From positions 183,498 through 247,497 of the forward strand of contig NZ_RBAM01000011.1 in assembly GCF_003626645.1 (NCBI RefSeq): a stretch of DNA of 64,000 nucleotides, given 5' to 3'. The DNA is from Streptomyces klenkii (lineage in GTDB: Bacteria; Actinomycetota; Actinomycetes; Streptomycetales; Streptomycetaceae). Positions 8,366 to 17,097 of this stretch are shown here, in pieces (within the stretch, counting starts at the first letter, position 1; the number at the start of each line of letters is the position of its first letter). The position numbers were made by a program, and so were the translations under genes. The notes under the pieces are model-generated. The model saw nothing but the letters and a program-made list of their open reading frames with translations. It was not told where the DNA came from and ran no database searches.

Positions 8366-9625
8366 TCAACAGCCGCAGTCGCAACCACAGTCGCAGCAAT
8401 CACAGTTCTCGCAACAGTTGCAGCAGTCGCAGCAATCGCCACAGTTGCTGCAATCGCAGTCGCCACAGTCACACTTGTGGCACCAGCCTTCCCGCTGCTG
8501 TCCGTCCCACGGGTCGAAGTACGGGTCCCGGCAGCAGACCTGGCACGTGCAGAAAAGCGTGGCCCACACGGCACAGCCGGCTATGAGCCCGCGCTGCCGC
8601 CCGCGCCGCGGCGGCTCGGGCGGCGCGCCGGGAGGCCTCCCCTGCCCCGGCGGCATCTGGTCCGGCGGCATGACGGGCGGCGGCCCGAACGCGCCCTGCG
8701 GCGAACCGTCCTGATGCCCGGCGGCAGCGGCGTGCCCGGCGTGCCCGCAGCCCGCCGTGCCGAACGCCCGGTCGACGGCGCGCTCCAGCTCGTGCGCGAG
8801 GAGCACGTGCGCCAGCCGGCTCCGGCTCCTGCTCGCGAAGTCGACCTCGCGCAGCGCCAAGCGGACGCCGTGCACCGCGTCGTCGCACAGCCTGCGCACC
8901 TCGGCGAGCCCGGTGCCCGTCGCGGCCACGGGGTTCCACGCGCCGCTCTCCGCGTCCTCCGCCAGGTCCTCGACGGCGTCCAGCAGGTGGGCCAGGCGCC
9001 CGAAGAGCCGGCCCGCCTCCTCCAAGGGCGCCTTGTTGCCGGGCCGTCCGGCGAGGACGGCGGTGTAGCCGAAGGCCGCGGCGGTGGCCGTCTCGGTGGG
9101 CTCGGTCACCGTCAGCAGCGACGTCCCCGCACCGGCCAGCGCCTCGATGCCGGCCTGCCGTTCGACCGCGTCGACCAGCACCGCGGTGTCGAACCCGAGG
9201 TCGGCTCCCGTACGGGCACCCGCCCGGTCCCACTTCGCGGCCACGCGGCGCGCCGCCGCGGCGACCGGGCGACGCGCCAACACGCCGTCACCGTCGGCGA
9301 CATGGTCGCGCATCTTCGCCGAGGCCAGCACCAGCGAGACCGAGGCGGCCAGCCGCGCGCCCTCGCCCTTGGCCACGGAAGCGGTGCGCATGCCGCGCAG
9401 CGGGCACGGGCCCGCCGTGCGCCGCCAGGAGTTGGCGCCCTCGTCCGCCGGTGACTGGGCCTCCACCAGGACCGAGATGACCAGACCGTCGTAGTTGGTG
9501 GCCGCGCGTGCGAACTGACCGTGGTCGCCGCGCAGCGCGAGGCACAGTCCGCACAGATGCGCCATCCATTCCGTGCGCATGGCCTCTGACAACCGGTGCC
9601 GGCATGGCCTTATGATCCCGAACAA
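8366..9625 (-). CDS. DUF5685-type protein with an extremely Cys-rich C-terminal tail
   Basis: 419-residue protein of unknown function whose N-terminal MFGIIRPCRHRL start matches the DUF5685 family as I recall it. A mostly helical body of about 290 residues contains HLCGLCLALRGDHGQ, a possible CxxC site. It is followed by a Pro/Gly/Met-rich linker, a short hydrophobic segment with F-C-T-C-Q-V-C-C, and a final 38-residue tail with 19 Cys spaced by Asp, Gly and Asn. The tail resembles a metallothionein-like metal-binding segment. TTG 9625 was chosen because the family begins at this point and a G-rich site lies just upstream; the earlier in-frame start would add unrelated residues. It is divergent from the sepF-like gene. 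Confidence 0.8.
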   Translation of the reverse strand: MFGIIRPCRHRLSEAMRTEWMAHLCGLCLALRGDHGQFARAATNYDGLVISVLVEAQSPADEGANSWRRTAGPCPLRGMRTASVAKGEGARLAASVSLVLASAKMRDHVADGDGVLARRPVAAAARRVAAKWDRAGARTGADLGFDTAVLVDAVERQAGIEALAGAGTSLLTVTEPTETATAAAFGYTAVLAGRPGNKAPLEEAGRLFGRLAHLLDAVEDLAEDAESGAWNPVAATGTGLAEVRRLCDDAVHGVRLALREVDFASRSRSRLAHVLLAHELERAVDRAFGTAGCGHAGHAAAAGHQDGSPQGAFGPPPVMPPDQMPPGQGRPPGAPPEPPRRGRQRGLIAGCAVWATLFCTCQVCCRDPYFDPWDGQQREGWCHKCDCGDCDCSNCGDCCDCCNCCENCDCCDCGCDCGC

Positions 9626-9911
9626 AACCCAGCCCCCGTGTGTGGTGTGAATGGACCCGGGCATCCTAATCACCTGACCACCCGACCCGACCGGGGCCCG
9701 CAGCACGCCCCCGAATCGCCCGCCGTAACCGCATATGCCCAGGTCCAGGGCGCAAGAAGGGGCCTACGGGGTTTCTGACGCACCGCCAACCGGTTTGCAC
9801 CAGATGCGTCACGAAATGCTCGTCCGGCGGCTATCCACTTGGCACACCATCCGCATCATGGACGACCATAGGGATGCGGGCGGAACACACCGCGTGTGAG
9901 AGGAGGCGTTC

Positions 9912-10349
9912 ATGGGATCGGTGCGCAAGGCGAGTGCCTGGCTCGGCCTCGTCGACGACAGCGATGACGAGCGCTACTACGACGACGACTACGCCGAGGG
10001 ACCCGAGCCCGGCGACGCCTGGGTCACCAACCCCAAGGTGCGCGTGGCGGACGAGGCCGCGCAGGAGCAGGGCACGCGCATCGCCACCGTCACCCCGGAC
10101 GGCTTCCGCGACGCCCGGGGCATCGGCGAGCTCTTCCGCGAGGGCGTGCCCGTGATCGTCAACCTCACGGGCATGGAGCCCAACGACGCCAAGCGCGTCG
10201 TGGACTTCGCGGCCGGGCTGACGTTCGGGCTGCGCGGCTCCATCGAGCGCGTGGCCAACCGGGTCTTCCTGCTGACCCCCGCCGACTACAAGGTGGTCAG
10301 CGGGGAGCCGGTGGGGCGGGCGAACGGCGGCTTCTACAACCAGAGCTGA
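9912..10349 (+). CDS. sepF: SepF-like cell division protein
   Basis: 145-residue cytoplasmic protein of the SepF family, which links FtsZ filaments to the membrane. The N-terminal amphipathic start MGSVRKASAWLGLV fits a membrane-binding helix. An acidic linker follows (residues about 16-40), then the conserved SepF domain with VPVIVNLTGM, DAKRVVDFAAG and GLRGSIERVANRVFLLTP. It lies outside the division gene cluster, so it is probably one of the SepF-like paralogues known in Streptomyces (I believe these are called SflA and SflB) rather than the main SepF. ATG 9912 has GAGAGGAGG upstream. A hairpin overlaps its stop codon. Confidence 0.9.
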   Translation: MGSVRKASAWLGLVDDSDDERYYDDDYAEGPEPGDAWVTNPKVRVADEAAQEQGTRIATVTPDGFRDARGIGELFREGVPVIVNLTGMEPNDAKRVVDFAAGLTFGLRGSIERVANRVFLLTPADYKVVSGEPVGRANGGFYNQS

Positions 10350-10378
10350 GGTGCGCGGCGCGGAGCCGCGCACCTCAG
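10346..10378. terminator. Bidirectional terminator after sepF-like gene
   Basis: A perfect 14-bp stem (10346-10359 and 10365-10378) with a 5-base loop overlaps the sepF-like stop codon and faces the convergent acyl-CoA dehydrogenase gene. Confidence 0.8.
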
Positions 10379-10429
10379 GCCAGGACTTAAGGACTTAAGG
10401 GGCCGTAACGGGCTTAATGCTCCTAGGGC

Positions 10430-11599
10430 CTACCGGAACGCGTCGAGACCGGTGAGCGCCTTGCCCAGCACCAGCTGGTGCATCTCCACGGTCCCCTCGT
10501 ACGTCAGCACGGACTCCAGGTTCGTGGCGTGCCGCATCACCGGGTACTCCAGCGAGATCCCGTTCGCGCCGAGGACCGTCCGCGCCGTCCGGCAGATCTC
10601 GATCGCTTCCCGCACGTTGTTGAGCTTGCCGAAGCTCACCTGCTCCGGCCGCAGCGTCCCCGCGTCCATCCGCCGGCCCAGGTGGTGGGCCAGCAGGATC
10701 CCCTTGTGCAGCTCCACCGCCATGTCGGCCAGCTTGGCCTGGGTGAGCTGGAAGGCGCCGATGGGCTTGCCGAACTGCTCGCGCGTACGCGCGTAGTCGA
10801 GCGCGGTCTCGAAGCTGGTGCGCGCCGCGCCCATCGAGCCCCAGACGATGCCGTAGCGCGCGTGGCTCAGGCAGCTCAGCGGGCCGCGCAGGCCGGTGAC
10901 CTCCGGCAGCACGGCGTCCGCGGGCAGCCGCACCTCGTCCAGGACCAGCTCGCTGGTGATGGAGGCGCGCAGCGACCACTTGTGCCGGATCTCCGGCGCG
11001 GACAGGCCGGGGAGGTCGGTGGGCACGACGAAGCCCCTGATGCCGCCGTCGGTCTGCGCCCAGACCACGGCGACGCCGGCGACCGAACCATTGGTGATCC
11101 ACATCTTGCGGCCGGTCAGCACCCAGTCGCCGCCGGCGTCGCGCTTGGCGTACGTGCGCATGCCCGCGGGGTCCGAGCCGTGGTCGGGCTCGGTCAGGCC
11201 GAAGCAGCCGATGGTCTCGCCCGCGGCCATCGACGGCAGCCACTGCCGCTTCTGCTCCTCGGAGCCGAAGCGGTGGATCGCGTACATCGCGAGGGAGCCC
11301 TGCACGGAGACCAGGGAGCGGATGCCGGAGTCGGCGGCCTCCAGCTCCAGGCAGGCCAGGCCGTACTGCACGGCGCTCGCGCCCGCGCAGCCGTAGCCGT
11401 CCAGCTGCATGCCGAGGGCGCCGATCGCGCCGAGCTCGCGCGCGAGCTCGCGGACGACGGGGAGTTCGCCGGCCTCGTACCACTGCGCGATGTGCGGGAG
11501 GACGCGGTCGGCGGCCCACTGCCTGACGGTGTCCCGGACGGCGCGGTCCTCGTCGGTGAGGAGGTCGTCGATGCCGAGGGGGTCATGCGGGTCGAACAC
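10430..11599 (-). CDS. Acyl-CoA dehydrogenase, glutaryl-CoA dehydrogenase-like
   Basis: FAD-dependent acyl-CoA dehydrogenase of 389 residues. The family order is complete: an N-terminal helical domain, a middle beta domain with GCFGLTEPDHGSDPAGM, and a C-terminal helical domain ending with TYEGTVEMHQLVLGKALTG. The Glu of YEGT sits where the catalytic base is in glutaryl-CoA dehydrogenases, and overall the sequence resembles that branch more than the short-chain enzymes. It probably acts in lysine/tryptophan-derived or fatty acyl-CoA breakdown; electrons would pass to ETF encoded elsewhere. GTG 11599 is well supported by GGAGG five bases upstream. It appears to be transcribed alone. Confidence 0.92.
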   Translation of the reverse strand: MFDPHDPLGIDDLLTDEDRAVRDTVRQWAADRVLPHIAQWYEAGELPVVRELARELGAIGALGMQLDGYGCAGASAVQYGLACLELEAADSGIRSLVSVQGSLAMYAIHRFGSEEQKRQWLPSMAAGETIGCFGLTEPDHGSDPAGMRTYAKRDAGGDWVLTGRKMWITNGSVAGVAVVWAQTDGGIRGFVVPTDLPGLSAPEIRHKWSLRASITSELVLDEVRLPADAVLPEVTGLRGPLSCLSHARYGIVWGSMGAARTSFETALDYARTREQFGKPIGAFQLTQAKLADMAVELHKGILLAHHLGRRMDAGTLRPEQVSFGKLNNVREAIEICRTARTVLGANGISLEYPVMRHATNLESVLTYEGTVEMHQLVLGKALTGLDAFR

Positions 11600-11693
11600 G
11601 GGTGCCTCCGGCGGGGTGCGGGCGAATGAGTGATCGCTTCGCCAGCACGCTACGGCCGGGTAACCCGGCCGTCCAGCCCCTGTGGGTAGCGGT

Positions 11694-11880
11694 GATTCCG
11701 GCACCGCCGGACTGCACCGCGGTGGCTGATCGCCGTTGCGGCGGAGGGAGATGCCCCGGACCCGCCCCTTCCCGAAACCGGGGGCGAGCCCCCGGCTCCC
11801 CAGGGGGTTCGGGGGCCCTCCCCCGAGAAACGGTGAAAGGGTGGGGCCGGGGCATCTCCCTCCACCGCCGCGGCGAGCAA
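11694..11880. repeat. MITE-like palindromic intergenic element, copy B
   Basis: The gap between the acyl-CoA dehydrogenase start and the MFS transporter stop holds a long imperfect palindrome. Its arms include a 17-bp perfect inverted repeat, 11743-11759 against 11847-11863 (GGAGGGAGATGCCCCGG). Outside each arm is a form of the core CCGCCGCAACGGCGA (minus strand at 11730-11744; a shortened form at 11864-11876). The interior (11776-11835) is a nest of G5/C5 hairpins. The element carries no gene. Confidence 0.7.
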
Positions 11881-11887
11881 GCACCGG

Positions 11888-13543
11888 CTACGTCGTCGGC
11901 GGTGCCGAGCCCGCCTCGAGTTCCAAGCGCTCCGGGGCCGCCGCAGGCACCCCGCAATCCATCGCCCGCGGCAACCGCAGCGCCGCGACCGCCCCCGCCA
12001 GCAGCAGACACGCGCTCAGCGCCAGCGTCACGTGCAGCCCGTGCACGAACGCGTCCCGCGCCGCGACGCGCAGCGCGGACCCCGCCGGTCCCCCCAGCCG
12101 GGAGGCGACGTCGTAGGCCTCGCCGAGGGAGTGGCTCGCGCAGGCGCCGGCCGCGCTCGGGACGCCGGGGACGGAGGCGACGCCCGGCGCGTAGGCGGCG
12201 TTCATGACGCTGCCCAGCAGGGCGATGCCGATGCCCGCACCCAGCTGGTACGAGGTCTCGCCGATCGCCGCGGCGCCGCCCGCGGACTCCACGGGCGCCT
12301 CGCTGAGCATCGACTCGTACGCGCCGAAGAGCGTGGTCTCCAGGCCGAAGCCGAGCAGGACGAAGCAGCCGACGAGGACGCCGGGCCGGTCGTGGAGGCC
12401 CATCGCGGTCAGCGAGGCGACCGCCGCGGCGGTCAGCACGAAGCCGAGGGCGACCATCGTGCGCGGGCCGAGCCACTGGAGCAGCCGGGAGCCGGCGAGC
12501 CCCGCGGCCATCGCGGCGAGCGTGAGCGGCAGCAGCCGCAGCCCGGTCTCCAGCGGGGTGAGCCCGAGGACGAGCTGGAGGTACTGCGCGGCGATCAGCT
12601 CCAGCCCGACGAGCGCGAGCATGGCGAGCACGATGCACCCGACGGACGTCCCGAAGGCGGGCCGGGAGAACATCCGCAGGTCGACGAGCGGGTGGGTCCG
12701 CCGCCGCTGCCGGCGCACGAAGAGGACGAGCAGGGCCGCCCCGACCGCGCCGGGGACGACCGTGCCGAGCGAGAGCGCGTCGCCCGTGCCGGCCCGCTTC
12801 ACGCCGAGGACGAGCCCGAACAGCCCGAACGCGGCCATCAGCGCACCGGTCACGTCCCACGGCCCGTCGCGAGGCCCGGTCGACTCGGGCAGCAGCCACC
12901 GCCCGACGGGCAGGGCCGCGGCCATCAGCGGGATGTTGATGAGGAAGACCGATCCCCACCAGAAGTGTTCGAGGAGGAAGCCGCCGAGCAGCGGCCCGAC
13001 CGCGGCGCCCACCGCGGCGACCGCGCTCCACACGCCGACGGCGAGGGCCCGCTCGCGCCGGTCGGGGAAGACCTGGCGGAGGATGGACAGCGTCGCCGGC
13101 ATGATCATCGCACCGCCGGCGCCGAGCAGCGCGCGGGCCCCGATGAGCACTTCCGGGGTGGGGGCGAAGGCCGCGAGCGCGGAGGCCGTGCCGAAGAGCC
13201 CGTAGCCGAGCAGCAGCACCCGGCGGCGGCCGACGCGGTCGCCGAGGGTGCCGAAGAGGATGAGCAGCGAGGCGCACACGAGCGGGTAGACGTCGACGAT
13301 CCACAGGAGCTGGATCGCGCCGGGCCGCAGGTCCTCGGTGACGGCCGGGACGGCGACGTGCAGGACGGTCGCGTCGACGGCGACGAGGAGCAGGCTGACA
13401 CAGAGGACGACGAGGACGGTCCAGCGGCTCACCCCGGCGCAGGCGGAGGGCCCGTACGGCGGCTGCTGCCGCTGTCCGCGCCGGTACCGCTGCCGGGGGA
13501 CGCCGTCAGCCCGCGGCGGGCCGGCCGTGGTCGTCCCGGACAT
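11888..13543 (-). CDS. MFS efflux transporter, DHA2 (14-TM) family
   Basis: Integral membrane drug:H+ antiporter of 551 residues, the usual size for the 14-helix EmrB/QacA branch. A charged N-terminal tail of about 38 residues precedes TM1 (VLVVLCVSLLLVAVDATV), which carries the DHA2 D-x-T-V-L-H-V-A-V-P motif A region. GTLGDRVGRRRVLLLG is the loop 2-3 motif, and GAVGPLLGGFLLEHFWWGSVF is the motif C/conserved W-R-W-like segment. The last helix lies near residue 520. GGAGG five bases before ATG 13543 fixes the start. The substrate is unknown and no TetR-like regulator is adjacent. Confidence 0.92.
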   Translation of the reverse strand: MSGTTTAGPPRADGVPRQRYRRGQRQQPPYGPSACAGVSRWTVLVVLCVSLLLVAVDATVLHVAVPAVTEDLRPGAIQLLWIVDVYPLVCASLLILFGTLGDRVGRRRVLLLGYGLFGTASALAAFAPTPEVLIGARALLGAGGAMIMPATLSILRQVFPDRRERALAVGVWSAVAAVGAAVGPLLGGFLLEHFWWGSVFLINIPLMAAALPVGRWLLPESTGPRDGPWDVTGALMAAFGLFGLVLGVKRAGTGDALSLGTVVPGAVGAALLVLFVRRQRRRTHPLVDLRMFSRPAFGTSVGCIVLAMLALVGLELIAAQYLQLVLGLTPLETGLRLLPLTLAAMAAGLAGSRLLQWLGPRTMVALGFVLTAAAVASLTAMGLHDRPGVLVGCFVLLGFGLETTLFGAYESMLSEAPVESAGGAAAIGETSYQLGAGIGIALLGSVMNAAYAPGVASVPGVPSAAGACASHSLGEAYDVASRLGGPAGSALRVAARDAFVHGLHVTLALSACLLLAGAVAALRLPRAMDCGVPAAAPERLELEAGSAPPTT

Positions 13544-13718
13544 TCACACCTCCGTGTCGTGCGCTCGCGGCCGCCCGCCGGCCCTGGGGACTGTGGGCCG
13601 TACGGCGTCGTCGGCGAGTGACTCGACAGAGTACGCGAGTCCCGGGCACGGATCCGTGTGCTCCGTCACCGTCCGGGCCGATCGTGGAGGCGCTCCGCGC
13701 ATGCTGGACAATTGATCG

Positions 13719-14924
13719 GTGACTGATCTTGTTTCTCCCGCCGGTACGGGCGCCGGGGCTCCCCTGCCCCGGGCCGTCCTCCGGGCGCGCGGCGCGCTGC
13801 GCCGTGCGCTGCCCGCCCTGCTGGTCTACGCGGGGGTGCGGGCGCTGGGGATCGCGGTCCTCGCGGTGTGGGGGTACTGGACGGGCAAGAGCCCGCACCA
13901 GCTGCTCTCGGCGCGCTGGGATTCCCTCTGGTACGCGCGCATCGCCGAGGACGGCTACGGCTACACGCTCCACCTGCCGGGCGGCAAGGTCCATTCGGAC
14001 CTGGCGTTCTTCCCGCTGCTGCCCTGGCTGGAGCGGGGCCTGTCGGCGGTCTTCCCGCTGTCCGCGGGCGACGCGGGCCTGGTGGTCAGCGCGGTGTCGT
14101 CGCTGCTGGCCGCGTGGGCGGTCTACCTGATCGGGGAGCGGCTGTACGGGCGCCGGGCGGGCGTGGCCCTGGTGGCGCTGTGGGCGGCGCTGCCGGTCGG
14201 GATCGTGCAGTCGATGGCGTATTCGGAGTCGCTGTTCACGGCGCTGGCGGCGTGGAGCCTGTACGCGGTGCTGACGGGCCGCTGGGTGTGGGCGGGCTCG
14301 TTCGCGGCGCTGGCCGGGCTGACGCGCCCGGTGGGTGCGGCGGTGGTGCTCGCCGTGTGGCTCGGGGTCCTGGTGGCGCTGCGGCAAGGGAAAGAGCACG
14401 GGGAACGCGGGGAAGAGGCGGCGCGGCCGGCGCTGCCCCGGATGCTGCTGGGCGCGGTGCTCGCGCCGCTCGGCTGGCTCGCGTATTTCGCGTGGGTGGG
14501 CGTGCGGACGGGCGGCCCGACGGGCTATCTGGACGTGCAGGGCGGCTGGGGCAACGGCTTCGACGGCGGCCTGGCCTTCGGTTCCTTCGTCGCGCAGCGG
14601 CTCTTCGGCCCGGCGTTCGCCGCGGGGCTGGGGCTGCTGGTGGGCGTGGGTCTGGTGCTGTGGCTGTACGCGGCGTGCGTGCGGCAGCGCCAGCCGCTGC
14701 CGCTGCTCGGTTACGCGGGGGCCGTGCTGCTGCTGGCCCTGACGGCGAAGGGGTACTTCGGCTCGAAGCCGCGCCTGATGATGCCGGCGTTCCCGCTGCT
14801 GCTGCCGCTCGCGGTGGCCGCCGCGCGGGCACGGCCGGTACGGGCGGTACTGACGGTGAGCACGGTGGTGCTGGTGTCGGCGGTGTACGGGGCGTTCTGG
14901 CTGAACGGCTCCGGCCCTCCGTGA
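13719..14924 (+). CDS. PIG-V-like membrane mannosyltransferase
   Basis: Polytopic membrane protein of 401 residues with about nine hydrophobic segments. It resembles the actinobacterial mannosyltransferase family related to eukaryotic PIG-V. Diagnostic are the LSARWDSLWYARIAEDGY segment with its acidic residues after TM1, the FFPLLPWL motif, and GLTRPVG, all seen in this family. It would transfer a sugar from a polyprenyl-phosphate donor on the outer face of the membrane; the acceptor is unknown. GTG 13719 has no ribosome binding site, while GACAAT lies about 10 bases upstream, consistent with a leaderless transcript. Its stop codon lies in the first unit of a short tandem repeat. Confidence 0.8.
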   Translation: MTDLVSPAGTGAGAPLPRAVLRARGALRRALPALLVYAGVRALGIAVLAVWGYWTGKSPHQLLSARWDSLWYARIAEDGYGYTLHLPGGKVHSDLAFFPLLPWLERGLSAVFPLSAGDAGLVVSAVSSLLAAWAVYLIGERLYGRRAGVALVALWAALPVGIVQSMAYSESLFTALAAWSLYAVLTGRWVWAGSFAALAGLTRPVGAAVVLAVWLGVLVALRQGKEHGERGEEAARPALPRMLLGAVLAPLGWLAYFAWVGVRTGGPTGYLDVQGGWGNGFDGGLAFGSFVAQRLFGPAFAAGLGLLVGVGLVLWLYAACVRQRQPLPLLGYAGAVLLLALTAKGYFGSKPRLMMPAFPLLLPLAVAAARARPVRAVLTVSTVVLVSAVYGAFWLNGSGPP

Positions 14925-14978
14925 TCCCGGGCCTGTGATCCCGGGCCCGTGATCTCCGCTCCCGTGATCCCGGGTCCC
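14921..14978. repeat. Four-unit tandem repeat overlapping the PIG-V-like stop codon
   Basis: Four consecutive 14-15 base units beginning GTGATC (14921, 14935, 14949, 14964), based on GTGATCCCGGGCCC. The first unit contains the gene's stop codon. Confidence 0.75.
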
Positions 14979-15298
14979 GCGGTCTCCGCCCCTCCACGAT
15001 CGTGCACCGCCCCCGCGGCCCCCTGATCGTTTTCCCGGCGATCTTCCGTACGGTCTCCCGGGCCCATGGAAAACGCCGCGGAACACCCGGGCCAATCCCC
15101 GATAAACGACGGCTCGGAATACCAAACAAAACGGCCCCGGCGGACGGCGGGAGAGGCTCCGGAATTTCCGGTGCTACGGTCACCCCGGGGAATCGAATGT
15201 GGCGCATGTCATGGCTGAGACGCATTCCACATCACATCGTCATCACGAACAGGCCCGATCGGCCGAAGCTTCCTGTCACTCAATGTAACGTCGATTGA
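14925..15298. other. Intergenic region upstream of PAP2 gene
   Basis: 374 bases without a supported gene. After the tandem repeat it becomes less GC-rich (about 15080-15298). TAACGT at 15284-15289 lies nine bases before the GTG start of the next gene and may be the -10 of a leaderless promoter. Confidence 0.45.
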
Positions 15299-16309
15299 GT
15301 GCGTACCAACGACGAGCTCGTCCAAGCGGAGGAGCGCCCGACCGAGCCCGTGCGGCCGCGGATGACCCGGACCCGCCTCGGGATCTTCGTGGCCACCTCC
15401 GTGGTGTACCTGGCGATCGTGGTCGGCGTGCTCACCACGTCCTGGCCGGTGCGGTTCGACTGGCAGGTCATGCTCTTCCGGCCGTACAAGCAGTGGCCGG
15501 AGATCCACACCTTCCTCGACTACTTCGTGGTCCTGGGCCAGCGCGGCCCGACCGCCGTCGCGGTGGCCGCCTGGCTGGGCTGGCGCACCTACCGGCAGGG
15601 GACGCTGCGCCCACTGCTCGTCCTCGGCACGTCCCTGCTGCTGCTCAACGCGACCGTGGGCGCGGCGAAGATCGGCATGGGCCGGCTCGGCCCGCACTAC
15701 GCCACCTCGATCGGCTCGAACGAGATGTTCGCGGGCGGCGACATATTTCCCTCCGGGCACACCGCCAACGCCGTGGTGACCTGGGGCGTCCTGGCCTATC
15801 TGGCCACCACGCCGCGCACCCGCCGGGTGGCCTCGGTGATCGCCGCGCTGCTCGCGCTGGGCGTCGGCATGACGACGGTCTATCTCGGTACGCACTGGAT
15901 GAGCGACGTGACCCTCGGCTGGACCGCGGGCCTGCTGGTGCTGCTGGCCCTGCCCTGGTTCGAGGCGCCGATGGCCCGTGCCGAGGCGTGGCTGCTGGCC
16001 CTGTGGCGCCGGGTGCGCGAGCGCGGCGTGGCCGTGCCCGTCCCGGTGGCTCCGGTGCCCGTGGCCGCCCCGCGCGCCCCCGCGGACGACGAGCAGCCGG
16101 CCCGCGAGCCGGTGGGCGTCGGGAGCCGTACGGCGGGCGGCCGCGCCGGCGAGGGCCGGCCGTATCTGCCGGCCCGGCCGCACACGGCGCGCTCGGAGCG
16201 GACCCCGGTCACCCCGACCGGCAGCCGCCGCCCGCCGAACCCGGACCGGGTGCCGCGCACCACTCCGCTGGGCCCGGCCTCGGGCCGCGGCCGGACGGTG
16301 GGCGGCTGA
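15299..16309 (+). CDS. PAP2-superfamily phosphatase with disordered tail
   Basis: Membrane phosphatase of 336 residues. Residues about 20-230 carry five to six hydrophobic segments and the PAP2 motifs: K-x-G-M-G-R-L-G-P (motif 1, with Gly-Pro where Arg-Pro is usual), FPSGHTANAV (motif 2) and GTHWMSDVTLGW (motif 3 with catalytic His). The last 100 residues are Pro/Arg-rich and probably disordered and cytoplasmic. Family members dephosphorylate undecaprenyl pyrophosphate or phosphatidate-type lipids. GTG 15299 has no ribosome binding site but a -10-like hexamer just upstream; the alternative ATG 15362 also lacks one. A shared terminator follows. Confidence 0.88.
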   Translation: MRTNDELVQAEERPTEPVRPRMTRTRLGIFVATSVVYLAIVVGVLTTSWPVRFDWQVMLFRPYKQWPEIHTFLDYFVVLGQRGPTAVAVAAWLGWRTYRQGTLRPLLVLGTSLLLLNATVGAAKIGMGRLGPHYATSIGSNEMFAGGDIFPSGHTANAVVTWGVLAYLATTPRTRRVASVIAALLALGVGMTTVYLGTHWMSDVTLGWTAGLLVLLALPWFEAPMARAEAWLLALWRRVRERGVAVPVPVAPVPVAAPRAPADDEQPAREPVGVGSRTAGGRAGEGRPYLPARPHTARSERTPVTPTGSRRPPNPDRVPRTTPLGPASGRGRTVGG

Positions 16310-16333
16310 CGGCCCGTAGCCCCGCCGACATCA

Positions 16334-16384
16334 GTACGACGGCGGCCCCGGAACCTCCGAAGAGGTCCGGGGCCGCCGTCGTAC
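16334..16384. terminator. Bidirectional terminator between PAP2 and I78 genes
   Basis: A near-perfect stem of more than 20 bp runs from 16334 to 16384, starting and ending with the pair GTACGACGGCGGCCCCGGA and its complement and closed by a small CGAA-containing loop. It lies between convergent genes. Confidence 0.85.
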
Positions 16385-16406
16385 GTCCTGCCTGTTGCCC
16401 GGCCGG

Positions 16407-16622
16407 TCATCCCTTCCAGCAGCGCTTCACGACGCCGTCCTCGGCCTCGAAGTTCAGCCGTCCCGCCCGGTACTCCATGGTGACGATCGTGCCCGGCGCG
16501 AGGGCGCGCACGGTGGCCCAGCCACGGGCGCGGGCCCGCTCGGCCGCGGGCGCGGTGCCGAGGCCCACGTAGGCGGTGAGGTCGTCGTCGGGGTCGGCGG
16601 GGAGGTGCGGTAGAGGTGCCAT
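16407..16622 (-). CDS. Peptidase inhibitor I78-like small protein
   Basis: 71-residue protein resembling the I78 inhibitor family. The C-terminal pattern G-T-I-V-T-M-E-Y-R-x-x-R-L-N followed by D-G-V-V-K-R-C corresponds to the family's V-T-M-D-Y-R-x-D-R-L-N and D-G-R-I-x-x-V-R-C-G ending. The N-terminal half matches the part that precedes it. No signal peptide is visible, so it would be cytoplasmic, unusual for a protease inhibitor. ATG 16622 begins the family-like region; no strong ribosome binding site is seen. The assignment rests on a short motif. Confidence 0.7.
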   Translation of the reverse strand: MAPLPHLPADPDDDLTAYVGLGTAPAAERARARGWATVRALAPGTIVTMEYRAGRLNFEAEDGVVKRCWKG

Positions 16623-17097
16623 GCCCGCCACCGTAGGCCGCCCCCGCCGCCGGACGGAAGCGGAGCGGGAAGGGCGGGAAGGGCGGGAGGGACGGAAGCA
16701 GCCGGGGGCGGGCAGCACACGGTCATGCCCCCGCCGTCCCCCCGCGGTCACACTTCTGTCACAGAGAACCCGGCGTGGTTTACCGCGGAATCTTTCACTC
16801 CTACGGGGATTACGGCACCGGACCGGGCGTCTTCACAAAGCGCGGGCGGGAAATACATGCCTCCTCTTCCGTACCGCCGCCGAAAATCCCCGCCATGAGG
16901 GTTCGAATGGGCGCACAAGGGACCCGGCGGATATTGCGGATCCGTGTTCACGGTCATCGGAATGCTGTGGCCCGTAAGTATCCGGAATAAGGAATTCCGA
17001 ATGGGAGGCACCCTCGCGCGCCGGGCGCAGGGCGAGCATCATGGCGTGAGCCCGCAAGCCCGTCGAGGTGCACGACCGAGCGATCGAGGGAGCGCAG
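16623..17097. other. Intergenic region upstream of cytochrome oxidase subunit I gene
   Basis: 475 bases with no supported gene; short open frames here have no ribosome binding site and no recognisable motif. Around 16978-17000 an inverted repeat CGGAAT-AAGGA-ATTCCG lies about 100 bases before the gene start and could be a regulator site. The region is noticeably richer in A/T than its surroundings. Confidence 0.4.

Noticed and set aside
16748..17011. Small minus-strand open frame upstream of ctaD
   Set aside because: No ribosome binding site, no recognisable motif, and atypical composition; it lies in a promoter region.
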